Notes under the pieces: generated by a model
What the model was told of the DNA's origin: nothing
Databases searched by the model: none
What the model saw: the letters and a program-made list of their open reading frames with translations, nothing else
Part shown: positions 1 to 11,260 of the stretch, one piece after another
Position numbering within the stretch: the first letter of the stretch is position 1
How the letters are laid out: the number at the start of each line of letters is the position of its first letter
Translations under genes and position numbers: made by a program
Assembly (NCBI GenBank): GCA_003024175.1
Contig: MDYQ01000140.1
Coordinates: 1 to 64,000, forward strand
Length of the DNA: 64,000 nt
Direction: 5' to 3'
From: Planoprotostelium fungivorum
Taxonomy: Eukaryota > Evosea > Variosea > Cavosteliida > Cavosteliaceae

Positions 1-2
1 TG

Positions 3-62
3 CAGGCTGCAGAGAACTCAGGGGATGTTACAGATGAAGATGTAGATATTGAAAATGAGTGA
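3..62 (+). CDS. 3' end of an unidentified acidic protein (partial)
   Basis: The first bases read open in one forward frame, giving an acidic tail that ends DEDVDIENE and a TGA at 60-62. The other two forward frames close at once. It would be the last exon of a gene that lies mostly outside the window, converging on the minus-strand oxygenase that follows. Twenty codons are too few to name a family, and the frame could be open by chance. Confidence 0.35.
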   Translation, partial: QAAENSGDVTDEDVDIENE

Positions 63-323
63 ACCAGAAGTTCAGAGTAAAACATAGTAAAACAGGTAAA
101 TCTTCTTTTTTTATGTCTTCAAAGGCAAAAAAACACACCAAATTCTTACTATATTTACCATAAATTTGCTATAATACACCATTTCAAACTTAATCGCCCT
201 CTCTACATCCGCTGTAGTCCTCGTTCTCCCAACTGTCGTGGTTCGAATAATTCTGTGGTGGATTGTATCGATCGGGTCGACCCTCATCCAGCTTCTCTAG
301 CGAACCCAGACCAACTTTCATCT

Positions 324-1501
324 TTAACTTATCCGCCACAGCGTCACATCATAAGCCATCTCTTCTCGTATATCACGTACGAGATGATAGATCATCTTAA
401 TCAACGTACATAAGGATTCTAAATAATGATCGATGAATGTGTGATTGCGTAGATGTGTACGTGATATGTTGTGGTACCTTGATGGCCTCGACGATGTTGA
501 CATCTGCGCTCTTGGGTGTGAAATCTTGCACGTTAGCTTGTGAGTATCTGTGGGAGACAACGTAAAGGAACTTGAAGCTGGTAGATTTCGTCTGCCAGGT
601 TCTCATGGCTTCGTGTAACGCTTCGTGGTTCATATTGCTTATTTTTGGAGCCGTGATAGGTTCTTTATCATCTGTTTCTTCGTGAATCGAAGAGAAAGGA
701 AGATAGTTTAGTCTCTACATCTTAAAGATGACAAGAGCAGAGCATCATTCTCACCTGCATAACACAAGTCGTAGACCAATGCCAATCGATAGCCACTATC
801 GATGGTTTTGATTTCGTGGAGGCAATCGCAGTAGAAGGTCATGTATTGAAAGTCGTAACGACTCTTCTCTGAGCTATTGTACACTTTCTTGACTCCTCCG
901 TGCTGGATGACGAGATCACCACCTGTGGAAATTATGAGCTGAACATTCAATCAATCGAATGAGAGATGTATGAGATACTTGACTATTGAATGGAGATGGA
1001 AAAGAGAATTGATGTTGGCAGATGAATGATGACCTGTGTGATGAGTAGGTAATACGATGACCATCGTGGCGAACATCTTGTCTGTTTTTTCAGAGTCTCT
1101 GTGCTGATCATCTCGATCAGAGGACGGTAACGTACAAAAAGAAGGGGACTCACGGGTGAAAAATGACTGCCCTTTTCATACAAGAGTAATTTGTACAATT
1201 CTGCTGGGACAGATCTCTCTATCTGCAGTGTCTTCTTGGCCTGAGTCGATCAGATGTTGATGATTGGAAGAGATTACCTCTTGTAATACTTTGTCGATTG
1301 TATCTGTCCAAAGTGGATTTTGCAACCGAAACTGTAGAATATTTATTCATCACCATTGTTATTCCTTGTGAAGACACGATCATAATCATAATGATCTGTG
1401 AATGCGAAGATGTGGGGTTGATGCTTTCGATCGTTCAGCGTGCGATATTCACCTTCTTTTTCGTCGAATGTTGTTGATCCGTCTGGAAGACTGTCTCTCA
1501 T
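324..1501 (-). CDS. 2-oxoglutarate/Fe(II)-dependent oxygenase, fungal type
   Basis: This is a multi-exon minus-strand gene. Read in order, the exons give RLQNPLWTDTIDKVLQE, then AELYKLLLYEKGSHFSP, then HRDSEKTDKMFATMVIVLP, then GGDLVIQHGG, then a long exon ending SGYRLALVYDLCYA. This is the order of motifs in fungal and protist prolyl-4-hydroxylase-like 2OG oxygenases. HRD supplies the HxD iron ligands, the His of CDCLHEI the second iron His, and the Arg of SGYR would bind 2-oxoglutarate. A later exon (FLYVVSHRYSQANV) matches the conserved SHxYS segment after the core. The substrate is unknown. The start chosen is the ATG at 1501, whose first exon encodes MRDSLPDGSTTFDEKE before a GT donor; it overlaps the stop of the upstream mini-gene by four bases. 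The C-terminus is unsure: the last exon closes at 324 and looks short for the family. Confidence 0.7.
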
Positions 1502-1764
1502 AGAGTGCTGTAATTGCGATCCACAGAGAAACTTGTGTCTGTCCCCAGATCGATCGGCTTGTAGTGTCCTTCGTCTTCTTCCTTGTCTGTCGACGTCGGT
1601 CTCTCGTCGTCTCTAAGCTGCATCTCGATAGATCGTGGCTCACTCTCTCCAAGAGTGGAGTAGTACAAGTCCATGAGGACACTGGTAGTATCATCCGAGA
1701 CGGCGGCGTCCATACCATTACAACAGCAACACAGAAGCAGAAGGGCGGTTGAGAGGCGCACCAT
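1498..1764 (-). CDS. Mini-gene made of the N- and C-terminal ends of an LRR receptor kinase
   Basis: A single open frame of 88 codons begins with a signal peptide (MVRLSTALLLLCCCCNG) followed by DAAVSDDTTSVLMDLYYSTLG. The same start occurs in the LRR receptor kinase next door (DAAVSNETRTILMDLYKATVG). It then passes directly to EEDEGHYKPIDLG and ends SFSVDRNYSTL; the neighbour's cytoplasmic tail ends EEEGNYKPIQLG and YSVDRNYSTL. The LRRs, membrane helix and kinase between these ends are absent. It is divergently oriented to the full receptor, about 970 bp away. It could be an internally deleted relic of a duplicated receptor, or a small secreted protein kept by selection. The frame is undamaged. 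I infer origin by deletion of a genomic or reverse-transcribed copy. Confidence 0.6.
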   Translation of the reverse strand: MVRLSTALLLLCCCCNGMDAAVSDDTTSVLMDLYYSTLGESEPRSIEMQLRDDERPTSTDKEEDEGHYKPIDLGTDTSFSVDRNYSTL

Positions 1765-2734
1765 TCTTCCCCCGACGAGGGAACTGTCGTTTTCTGTCTA
1801 CGCCCTGAGTAGTTGTCAACTGGCTGGTTGACCGCGATGAAGTTGAGACGAACACGAACAGATGTGAATAAGGTGGTACTTTGTCTGTCACCCCAGATCC
1901 CTATAAGGAGGTAATTTACTCATTTCGGGTGGTCTTTACAAAGCCGAATGGTCTGTGCGACAGATCTGCAACAAGCCGTCCAAGTTGATGAGGCAATCTG
2001 ACGCCCGTCGCATTCAAGAATAGATTCATCTCTCTTTTCTTATTGTACTGTTTCTAAGGATACGGGTCGTGTGTCAAGGTGACAAGGGTTAAAGAACGAT
2101 GATGAACGAGGAGGCGGTGTAGGCCTGAGGATGGAGCTGATCATGTAAAATAAAGACGGTGATGATTGATGACGAAGAGCTCTCCGACGGGATGTGTTTG
2201 GGAGATGCACAAAAACAGCTACTGTTTCATTTATTCTTCGACCATTCGTTCGTCTAGCAGGAATTCATTCAAACTGACAAGTACCTTCTCTTGGTAATAT
2301 TCTTGTATTTGGTGTCACGCTGGTGAATGAACGAGATGGTGTATTGAACCTCGAGAAGCGCTCATCCACGGATGAGTCCTCTAGGATTGATTCAAGGAAA
2401 GGGAGTATCACGTTTGGACAATTCCACTGGAGTGCTGTTCTTTCAACTTGAATCCATCAAAAAACAAACAACGATTCAGAGATCTGAACCCTATCATTTT
2501 GGCAACCTGGGAACTGATCTTCCGCGCCGGGCTGCTCAGTTCAGTTGAGACCGTGAGACTCATCTTCTCGCAGTGAGTCTTTGTACGAACACACCACTGG
2601 CTTGGACATATCCCGACGCGGACTACAAGTCCACACCTAAAATATTCCCTTTAACTTCATCAGGTGAGGTGTCCTCTGCTGTCACCCTGCGGGTAGAGCC
2701 TTTCAAACCGTCTTCAGAAGACAAACGCGCGCAG
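1765..2734. other. Intergenic region between divergent receptor mini-gene and receptor kinase
   Basis: About 970 bp with no convincing coding frame. It must hold the promoters of both the minus-strand mini-gene and the plus-strand receptor kinase. I see no clear TATA element, repeat or RNA gene in it. A GTG-started open frame from 2573 runs into the receptor but has no initiator ATG. Confidence 0.4.
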
Positions 2735-5700
2735 ATGTGGGATAAGACCATGTCGCGCATCTTGGGCGTTCTCCTCCTGCTTCTGAGTTGCAGTTATTGT
2801 GGAGGAGCTGACGCTGCCGTCTCAAATGAGACGAGAACCATCCTCATGGATCTTTATAAGGCCACTGTTGGAAAGGGTGAACGATTGCATGGAATAGTGT
2901 CAGAGGTGATCTTATGTCTCATTACAGAGTGGCAGAATTCATTAAATTGGGGATCGAAGAGGAGCCCGTGCACATGGTGGGGGATTCAATGTGACGATAG
3001 TGAGACACAGGTCACATCCATCGATTTCTACCAGAACGGTCTTCAAGGTGATCTTCACAGATGATAATCACCACGACATCCGCACATTCTCACTTCGGAT
3101 CAGGACACCTACCTCCCTCTCTTTCGAATCTGACCACCTTGACTTACCTCGACCTCTCGTACAACACGTTCGACGGGGGTCTCGTAGTACCCGATCTCAG
3201 CCGCATGATGCACCTCACCTATCTCGATCTGACTTGGTGCATCTCTGAATATACGGATCCCATCTACCTGACCCGTCTACCCACCAGCATGCAGACACTC
3301 ATCCTCCAGAAGCTTCCCAATCTGAACGTCACGACGGACACGCTCCTTCCTCTCATCGATCTCATCACATTAGATCTCTCCGGCGTTGCATCTGCCGCGT
3401 CCATCGACTTCCCGAGAGTGTTGGAAGTGACGTCTCTGAGTCGATTGTTCCTGAACTCACTGGGTCTGACTGGCATCACCCCCGCCTGGATGTTTCAACT
3501 TTCATCCATCTCCCTTGATGGCAATGAGATGAACCTCATCATACCGGAAGATTGCTCCTTACAATATCTAAGCTTCCGTGGAAATGCAGACGAGGGTGAG
3601 TTTCATTCTCATATTCATCTTTGATTTATTCTGCACTCATTCCATTTTCGATTACATCTCACATTGATCCAACGGCTTTTGCAGGAGTCCTACCATCCAT
3701 CAAGAATTGCCCCGGCCTCGAATACTTAGACCTCAACACGAATCAGTACAGCGGCAGTTTTGACATCACATTCGACTGCCTATTGACCGACATCTACCTA
3801 TCGAGCAATCTCCTTTCAAGTGTCAGCGGTATCTCCAATTGTTATCAGTTGCTTTATCTCAGTCTGGACGATAACCAGATAGCTGGTCCCATTTTTAGCG
3901 TGAAGAATTTGACACAGCTGAGGGCACTCACTCTGTCCAACAATCAATTCTCAGGTGATCGGTCGGCGGATCGTCAGACTCATCATCACAGGTGAAATTG
4001 TAGACGCATTCGAAGGAGCTCGCATCGCTCGTATCGACCTGAGCGTGAATTCATTTAGCGGCCCCCTGCCCCCGTCTCTCTTCCACGCGGACGCCACCAA
4101 TGTATATCTATCCAATAATGAGTGAGATTATGATGAATGATATTTTGGTGATATTCTATAGGTTCTCCGGTCAGTTACCTCCTCTCGACGCGGTAGAGAC
4201 ACTATACTCGTTCGACGTCTCTTACAATAACTTATCCGGCATCATTCCACTCCTTCCTCCCATTTGGGAGTTGAATTTGGCCTTCAACCAATTTGAAGGA
4301 AACTTTCCGTCGACGTTGAATCAGTCTGAACTATCGAGATGGATCGTCAGTAACAATCGGTTTACGGGTGAGATTTACGGTTGATGAATAACGATGCATC
4401 GACCAATCTATCTTGCACGAGCTGAAGTTATTTCAACAGGACCACTCTTCGATATACCGACAGATCAATGCGATGATTCGAGTAATGGAAAGTACATCGA
4501 TGCATCTTTCAACCAGGTTCGATCCATCACAAATGAACCATCCGCACTTAACCTGATCTTTCGACTAGTTCACCGGAAGTGTGACCGATGGATTGGCAAA
4601 CTGTAATTTCTTAGTCACCTTGAAACTCGATCACAATCAACTCAGTGCGTCCGTTCGTTGATCTGTACATCCTGACGTAGTACAGGTGGAACCGTTCCGT
4701 TCTTTGATAATCCTAACATGAGCATTCTGACCTTAGATTACAATTTATTCGATGGTCATCTTCCCAACCCCTTAACTTCAGCTTCTCTCGATGTATTGAG
4801 CATGAGCCACAACAATTTAACCGGCAGTTTTGACGTGAGGAGGAGATCGTGAAGAGGTCTGATCGGCCGTAGTGCCTGAAATATGACAAATCTGACGTCT
4901 TGAGTTACTTCAATGCCTCTTACAACCGTTTCAATGTGGGACCTTTCGATCCGACACAAGGATGGGTCTTCAGGTGAAGTGGATCGTATGATGCGACTGA
5001 CATCCCTTAGCGGTGAGAGATTATACTCTCTCAGGACGTTAGATCTGTCTCACAATGAGCTGTCTGGCTTCATATTCAATTACGACATCAGTCCAACCTA
5101 GTGAGCTCGTCCATCGATGTACGTCTGAAGTTTCCAGTGACATGCTACCCCCTTCTTTATCATACATCGATGTGTCTCACAATCGATTTTATGGAGTCCC
5201 TGTGGCAACTGCCTCTTCCAGTGAATGGTTTACGAATCTGAACGTTGTAAAGATGAGGTACCGTTTCAATTATATCGTTCGTGATGAAAAATGACGTCGA
5301 CAGCAACAATCAGTTGAGCGGTCGAGCCATGAAGACGTTCATTGGCGTTTCTACTTTGACCGTGAGTCACGCATCAGATAAAAGAGTCTGAAATCACACG
5401 AAGGTCTTAGATCTATCGAACAATCCCATCAGCGGCTTATTCCCAAACGCTCTGAACGCTCTCACCTCCCTCACCACTCTCAACTTACGAAACACGAAGA
5501 TGGGAGGAAGACTGCCCAATTCACTGAGGAGGTTGACCGCGTTACAAGTGAATGATTTCTACGCAGGCGGATGTAGAGAGGCTGATCCTATTATCAGGAG
5601 CTCGATCTGAGCGACAACCGCTTAGTCGGTGACGATCTGTCGTGGCTGAATCAGATGGGAGGATTACAATATTTGAACCTTTCCAACAACCAGATCACGG

Positions 5701-8591
5701 CGGAGATTCCAACGGTGAAGGGATTGACATCGTTGAAGACTGTGGATGTGGTACGTACGATATTGACGCGAATAATTCACTGAGATGAAATCAGTCGGGA
5801 AATCGATTGATTGGCACCATCACCGAATACTGCAGCATCAAATCTCTGGTCACATTCATGTGACGTATTCGATTCATCCCTCACGACTGACGATCTGTAG
5901 CGTCAGCAACAATTTACTGGGTGGTAGCATCTGTGCTTTCTCTGGAGACGTGACTGATCTGAGGCTTGATCACAACAGTTTCACCGGAGACACATCTTCC
6001 TTCTCTCTCACTACGTCCCTTCAATATCTAGACGTCTCAACGAATCAACTCTCTCAGCCGGTGGATACGATGCATGATCGTGATGATATTGATCGATCGC
6101 AGTTGCCGAGTCTGAATCGATTGGTCAAATTGCAGTACATCAACGTCAGCAGAAATATGCTCGACGGAGCCGTACCTGATCTGACCGGTCTCGAAGCATT
6201 ATCGTCGATCGATCTGAGTCATAATCGATTGAACGGAACAGTACCAGTGATATCTGACAGTATGAATTTATTAAGGTGATCCGTATATCTTATTCTCGCT
6301 GGGCTACTGTACAATCTTCTGAACACATTGAACAGATCGTTCGACATCAGTCACAATGAGTTCAAATGGGCTGACAGCTTCAATCTCCCATCGAACGTCA
6401 GCTCTTGTGACATGACAGGCATGACGTTCGAGTGCCCCATCAGCTCCTCAGCCAGAGTCGATTGTAATGCCATTTGTACGTCGAGTGAAATGGGATCAGT
6501 CAACATCAGTGTAAGAGTGATGGGCAACATCACTGATTTCAATCAAACCACGTAAGTCATCGACGGATACATCCGAGAGCTTACGTCATGCGTAGTTTCA
6601 TCGATGTAGTTTCGTCGGCACTGAACGTCAATGCCGATCGGTTTATCGTGAATGGACTCAGATCAGGCTCAGTCATCGTCGATTTGACCATCCTTCCACC
6701 CAATTCCACGTGAGATATCCACCAGTAGTATCTCGATTCGAAGCTGAATCCATGCAGTTCTGGTGAAGGATCAGCCGACACCGTCATCGATCAGATGCAG
6801 TCTCCCGCCTTCGCATCGTCACTGTCATCATCCAACTACACTCTCCTGTCCATCGCATCGTTTATCCCCAGCCCAACTTATTCGTCATCCATCTCTCTAC
6901 CACCGACTGTAACTGATGGCTCGGTCAATCAGTCACCGAATAGTGGAAGCAACAATAGTGGTACGATCATCGGCGTCGTCGTAGCCGTTTTCATCGTGCT
7001 CATCGTGGTCGCCGTTATTTTGGCCGTCTTCGTGTGGAAGCGAAGAGAGAGGTCTCTGCAGAAGAGATCACAGGTGGTGATGGTGGACATGTCGACCATC
7101 AATATGAACGCCGTGAATCAGAGCGTCGTACCGTACAAGGTGAGAAGACGATGAGGAGATCATGATGGTGACGATCGTACAGGAATTAGAGAGCATGCAG
7201 ATGGTGAGTCGTTGTTGATCTCGCCGTATTTTTTATGTGTTTAGACTGACATCATGTACAGATCGGGTCTGGAGCGTAAGTCTTTCTTTGGACGATCTAT
7301 CACATCGTTTATTTGTCACTGAATCTCACAGATTCGGTATCGTCTTCTCCGCTCAGTGGCGAGGCATCAAGGTCGCTGTCAAGCAAGTGAAGGCAGAGTA
7401 CGTGGACGAGAAGCAAGTGAAAGAGTTCTTGCACGAAGTGGCTGTGATGCAGAACTTGCGACCACATCCACACGTCGTGCTGTTCATGGGCATCACAGTG
7501 CCACCTTCTCCACTCTCGATCATCACGTGAGATTTAACAAATATCATCTTATCTCTGGTTTTTACAATGTGAGCTGACGATGGACAGCGAGTACTGTGGA
7601 GGTGGAAGTCTTCTCAGGTGAAGTGATGATTCCGATGGAATTTAACAAAGAGACAGCTATCTGAGAAGGAACGAAAGCAGTGTGACAAACGAACAGAAGA
7701 TGTCTTTCATCATGCAGATCGGTAAATTAGCGTTCTCATCACATGCGATTGACAGCATCACAGCACAAGGAATGCTGCACTTGCACATGGAAAAGATCAT
7801 CCACAGAGACCTCGCCGTGCGTAACGTGAGTTCTTCTCAGATTTGATCATCGCCTGATACCAACAGATCCTACTGACGAGTCATCTCGATGCAAAGGTGG
7901 CAGATTTCGGAATGTCCAGACAGCAAGTGGACGACGTGCAGACAACGTCGACAGACATCGGTCCGGTGAGTTTCGTTCTGTTCTTCAAATTACTTCCTCC
8001 GTATCATGATCTGCTGACGGTGTGGAAAAGGTGAGATGGATGGCACCGGAGGCCATGAGAGATAGGAAGTACTCCAACAAAACGGATGGTGAGTTACCAT
8101 TCGATGATCGTTACATTCGAGTCGTCAAAGTTCTGACTCGCTGAACAGTCTATTCTTTCGGTGTTCTCGTGTGGGAGATTGTGACGAACAAGGAGCCGTA
8201 CGAAGACATGGACACCATGCAGGTCGCCATCAATGTGATGAACCACAATCTGAGACCAGTCATACCCGACGCGACAGATCCTCTTCTAATTCGGCTCATG
8301 CAAGGTGAAACCCTTCCTGATCACGGGACGTCCCATCGGTCATCGCTCCATGATGCGGCTCTGACGCGAAGAACAGGATGCTGGAGGGAGCAGCCATCTG
8401 AGAGACCCAACTTTGTCAACATCTGCAAGCACCTCGGCTTAGAGACGCCAGAAGAGAAAGGTTTAGACAATATCTTCTTCGAAGACAGAGCGGCGTCTTC
8501 GAATAAGGATGAAGAGGAGGGTAATTACAAGCCAATCCAATTGGGTGGAGAGGGACATTATTCGGTGGACCGTAATTACAGCACGCTGTAA
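2735..8591 (+). CDS. LRR receptor kinase with tyrosine-kinase-like domain
   Basis: Predicted type I membrane receptor kinase with many short introns. Order: signal peptide (SRILGVLLLLLSCSYCGG); a plant-like cap segment (SPCTWWGIQC); many leucine-rich repeats from about 3.1 to 6.3 kb (for example LTYLDLSYNTFDG, LQYINVSRNMLDGAVP); a Cys-bearing membrane-proximal domain with NISVRVMGNI and GSVIVDLTILPP that looks SEA-like; a membrane helix at about 6.96-7.05 kb; then a kinase from about 7.26 to 8.45 kb. The kinase has the glycine loop IGSGAFGIVF, VAVKQV, catalytic HRDLAVRN, ADFGMSRQ, RWMAPEA and SERPNF. HRDLAVRN is closer to tyrosine or TKL kinases than to plain Ser/Thr kinases. The tail ends YKPIQLG...YSVDRNYSTL. 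The first ATG (2735) or the ATG at 2750 could start it. All catalytic residues are present, so it is probably active. The ligand is unknown. Confidence 0.85.
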
Positions 8592-8801
8592 GACCTCTTG
8601 TTGTAAGACTAGACGATAAATTTTATGAATAACGAAAAGCCACACAAAAGGGCCCCATGATGAGCACAATGAGGATCAGATGCACGAACAAATGAGTGAT
8701 CTGCGCTATCAATTCATGACTTGTACACCACTCCTTCTATTCATCTCTTCTATTCCCCTGTTGTTCCGTTTCTCTGTCCAAAAGATCCCGCAGCACCTAC
8801 A

Positions 8802-9740
8802 TCATCCATCAGCTCCACTTCCATCATCATCATCATCCACCTCCTCTTTCGTCCTCTCTATCGGATAGAAATAATCCAATTGGTCTCCCTCGTACCTCCA
8901 CTTGTCTTTTCCAATCGGACAGACGTCGCGGATCAATAGACGAGTTCGCATGTCTCTCCACCTCTCCATCTGAGCCTTCTCGGTGAGTCGACCGATCTCT
9001 TTGCATTCTTCCGGCGTGAATAGATTCACAGGTAAGATGGGGTCCTCCAGGAGGTACGTGATGGTTGGGAAAAAAACGACGGCACGATAGACGAACCAGA
9101 CTCCATAATGGGGATGAATGGACCAGAAGGTCTCTTTATCGTAATAAGCCGTGCCTGAAAGACGTTATCGGTGGAAATGAGATGGATGGGATCGATGTGG
9201 ATGATATAGAATGGACGCACCTGACACGTGACCTGCGGTTTGGATGTGAACGAATTTGCCTGAAGAAGGTGTGTCGAAGTCGAATCGAACTTCGGGGTTG
9301 AGAGAGCTGAATCTCTTCTGAGATGTAACTCCCGCGACGGCCTCTCTGCAAAAATGTTCGACTGGATCTTTGATCATCCCAACCTGTGGGCTGTCAACGA
9401 CAGAGAGAGGTGATACAGAGAAGATGTAGCGGGGGTGAGATTGATGTTATGGTGTTGAAGGGTCGATGTCTCACACGCTGGAGATAGCTGACAAAATGTG
9501 GCCAAGAACTTTTGGTGTTACCGATCAGAAATCCAAGACAATCCACAGATGAGCCATTAAATCGATGTCTATCTCTGACCAATTCGTTATAGGCAGATAC
9601 CTATCTCTTCCATCAGTATGAACAACTTCTCATCTTCTTCTCACTCTGAATGGATTACATATGTCGAATCCCTCTTCACTCATCGCCTCCCTGAACGATG
9701 CAACAAGGTCTTTCTGTTCGGAACATCCTTCTCGGCTCAT
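8802..9740 (-). CDS. MMACHC-like cobalamin chaperone (cblC type)
   Basis: Five or so minus-strand exons reproduce the order of the animal MMACHC protein: MSREGCSEQKDLVASFREAM, then SAYNELVRDRHRFNGSS, then MIKDPVEHFCREAVAGVTS, then FVHIQTAGHVSG, then TAYYDKETFWSIHPHYGVW, then FVYRAVVFFP, and the C-terminal MERWRDMRTRLLIRD. In animals these match the YNEL, LTDPVDQ, QTAAHVAG and IHPRFGGWFAIRG segments. MMACHC removes the upper ligand from incoming vitamin B12 in the cytosol and passes cobalamin on for methionine synthase and methylmalonyl-CoA mutase. The start is the ATG at 9740, and the tail ends in an acidic DDDDDG run. It converges on the receptor kinase, whose stop is 210 bp away. Confidence rests on agreement along the whole length, judged from memory of the family. 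Confidence 0.85.
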
Positions 9741-10127
9741 CTTATTCTCCTCGTATTGTTATGGTGTCCATCAATCATTGGATGCCGACATCAGCCTTGA
9801 AGAATTCCCAAAAGAGCATTGTTTATCGCGGAACTTCCTCCGGAAATATTCTCGCCGCAGCAGAGGTGACACTGTCCTATAGACACCCTTGGGGCAAAGG
9901 AGATGACGACTACCATCAGCTAGCTCTGTCCTGATGATGACCACCCACGCGAGTTTGCCGAACTTGTCGCAAGAGAACACGTGCGGTGACGGCCGTCGTT
10001 GTTGTTATGATTGTGATTTTGGTCGTGGTGTTGATCATGTGACGTGGTAAGTGATGTGTTGGATGTGGTGGCGTTCACGATGCAATATGTTGATGATAAT
10101 GAGGAGATGCCATACTGTCGAATATCT
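9741..10127. other. Intergenic region, no gene seen
   Basis: 387 bp between two minus-strand genes. It contains low-complexity GTTGTTGTT and TGGTG stretches but no supported gene. It should hold the MMACHC promoter and the 3' end of the peptidase transcript. Confidence 0.4.
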
Positions 10128-11087
10128 TTATCTAGTGAGGTTCTTTGCAATGGTATCGATAAGAAATCTGACGAAAGCGAGCTGCTCCTCCTTCTTGATC
10201 AGTTGGAAGGATGGAACATGCAAGAAGAGGGCGTGATTGTTCTGCCTCTGTTGGCAATAATGTAGGGAATGAAAACTATGGACGTTAGTCATTCAAACTT
10301 TGAGTGATGGGATTTAAGATGATGTCTAATGCGATGGTGTGCGATCGTGATGTGATGCCGAAGACTCACAATACAAAGTTACAGAGGAAGCGGCCGGGAT
10401 CCTCTGATATCTCTACAGCATGTCCCTCTTGTTTCAATTGGGCGATCATGTCATCTAATTTGGGACTGAGTCGAGTGTTTAGAAAGTTTCGAACAGACGG
10501 TAGATGAGAGCACCTAAGAGAGGTGGTGAGGTTCTGATTGATACTTGGATAAATCTTTGGTAATAAAGCTTGTTTGTTGGGAGACCATCCTCTCTGATCG
10601 GGGGCCCGAAATGTTGCCTCTGCCATCTCTGTCAGTCACAATGGTCCATCGATCGATGTGTCTGGTCTTCATCCGAGTGGCTCACCGTTCCACCCAAATT
10701 TCTCTAGATTGTATTCGGGTGTCTGCGTACCAACACCCATATGGAGCCATACAGTTTGATCGGTTTCTGATTGACCTTCAGAAGACTCCGTCACTCTTGT
10801 TTGTTCCAACTGTAGCTCGTGGAGGGTTAAGAGGGTGTCTACTGCAGCAACCTTCTGAGATTAGCCATCTCGATGGCGATGTGTGTATCACCTGTAACAC
10901 AGAGACGGACTGTATCTCTATGATATCTTTCAACTGTACTTGGTCAGCCCTGGTTTGACTCGTGTGACATCACATGAAGAGGATTCGATTTCAGAAACTG
11001 TATGAGCTCTGAAGCGATCACTTCTGTTGGGTTCTTCTCAACCCCAAAGAAAGGCCCAAAGCCAGTGACGTGGAATCGTACCTTCAT
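10128..11087 (-). CDS. Pyroglutamyl-peptidase I (cysteine peptidase C15)
   Basis: Several minus-strand exons read as this cytosolic peptidase, which removes N-terminal pyroglutamate from peptides. The N-terminus, [20 protein letters not shown], is the family hallmark (VTGFGPF.G...NP). Next come [14 protein letters not shown], then [20 protein letters not shown], then [27 protein letters not shown] carries the catalytic cysteine (family SxDAGxYxC), and ALFLHVPSF carries the catalytic histidine. The sequence is nearer to plant and trypanosomatid forms than to the short animal one, judging by the FRAPDQRGW segment. The last exon ends AKNLTR with TAA at 10128. The exon 1 to exon 2 junction (around 10.9 kb) is not resolved. 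The gene is divergent from RAD51, with 173 bp between the start codons. Confidence 0.8.
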
Positions 11088-11260
11088 CTTTGCTTGTGGG
11101 AGGAAATAAAATGGCAGGTCCGGCCGTGGCAGCAATATTATCCAATTGTAGTTCACCGTGTATTGACGAAGAGGAAAATGTGAATCACGTGACATCTACA
11201 ATGGTTTTTCCAGGAAAAGGGGGTCGGATTTGTTCCCTCAAAACACATCACAACATCAAC

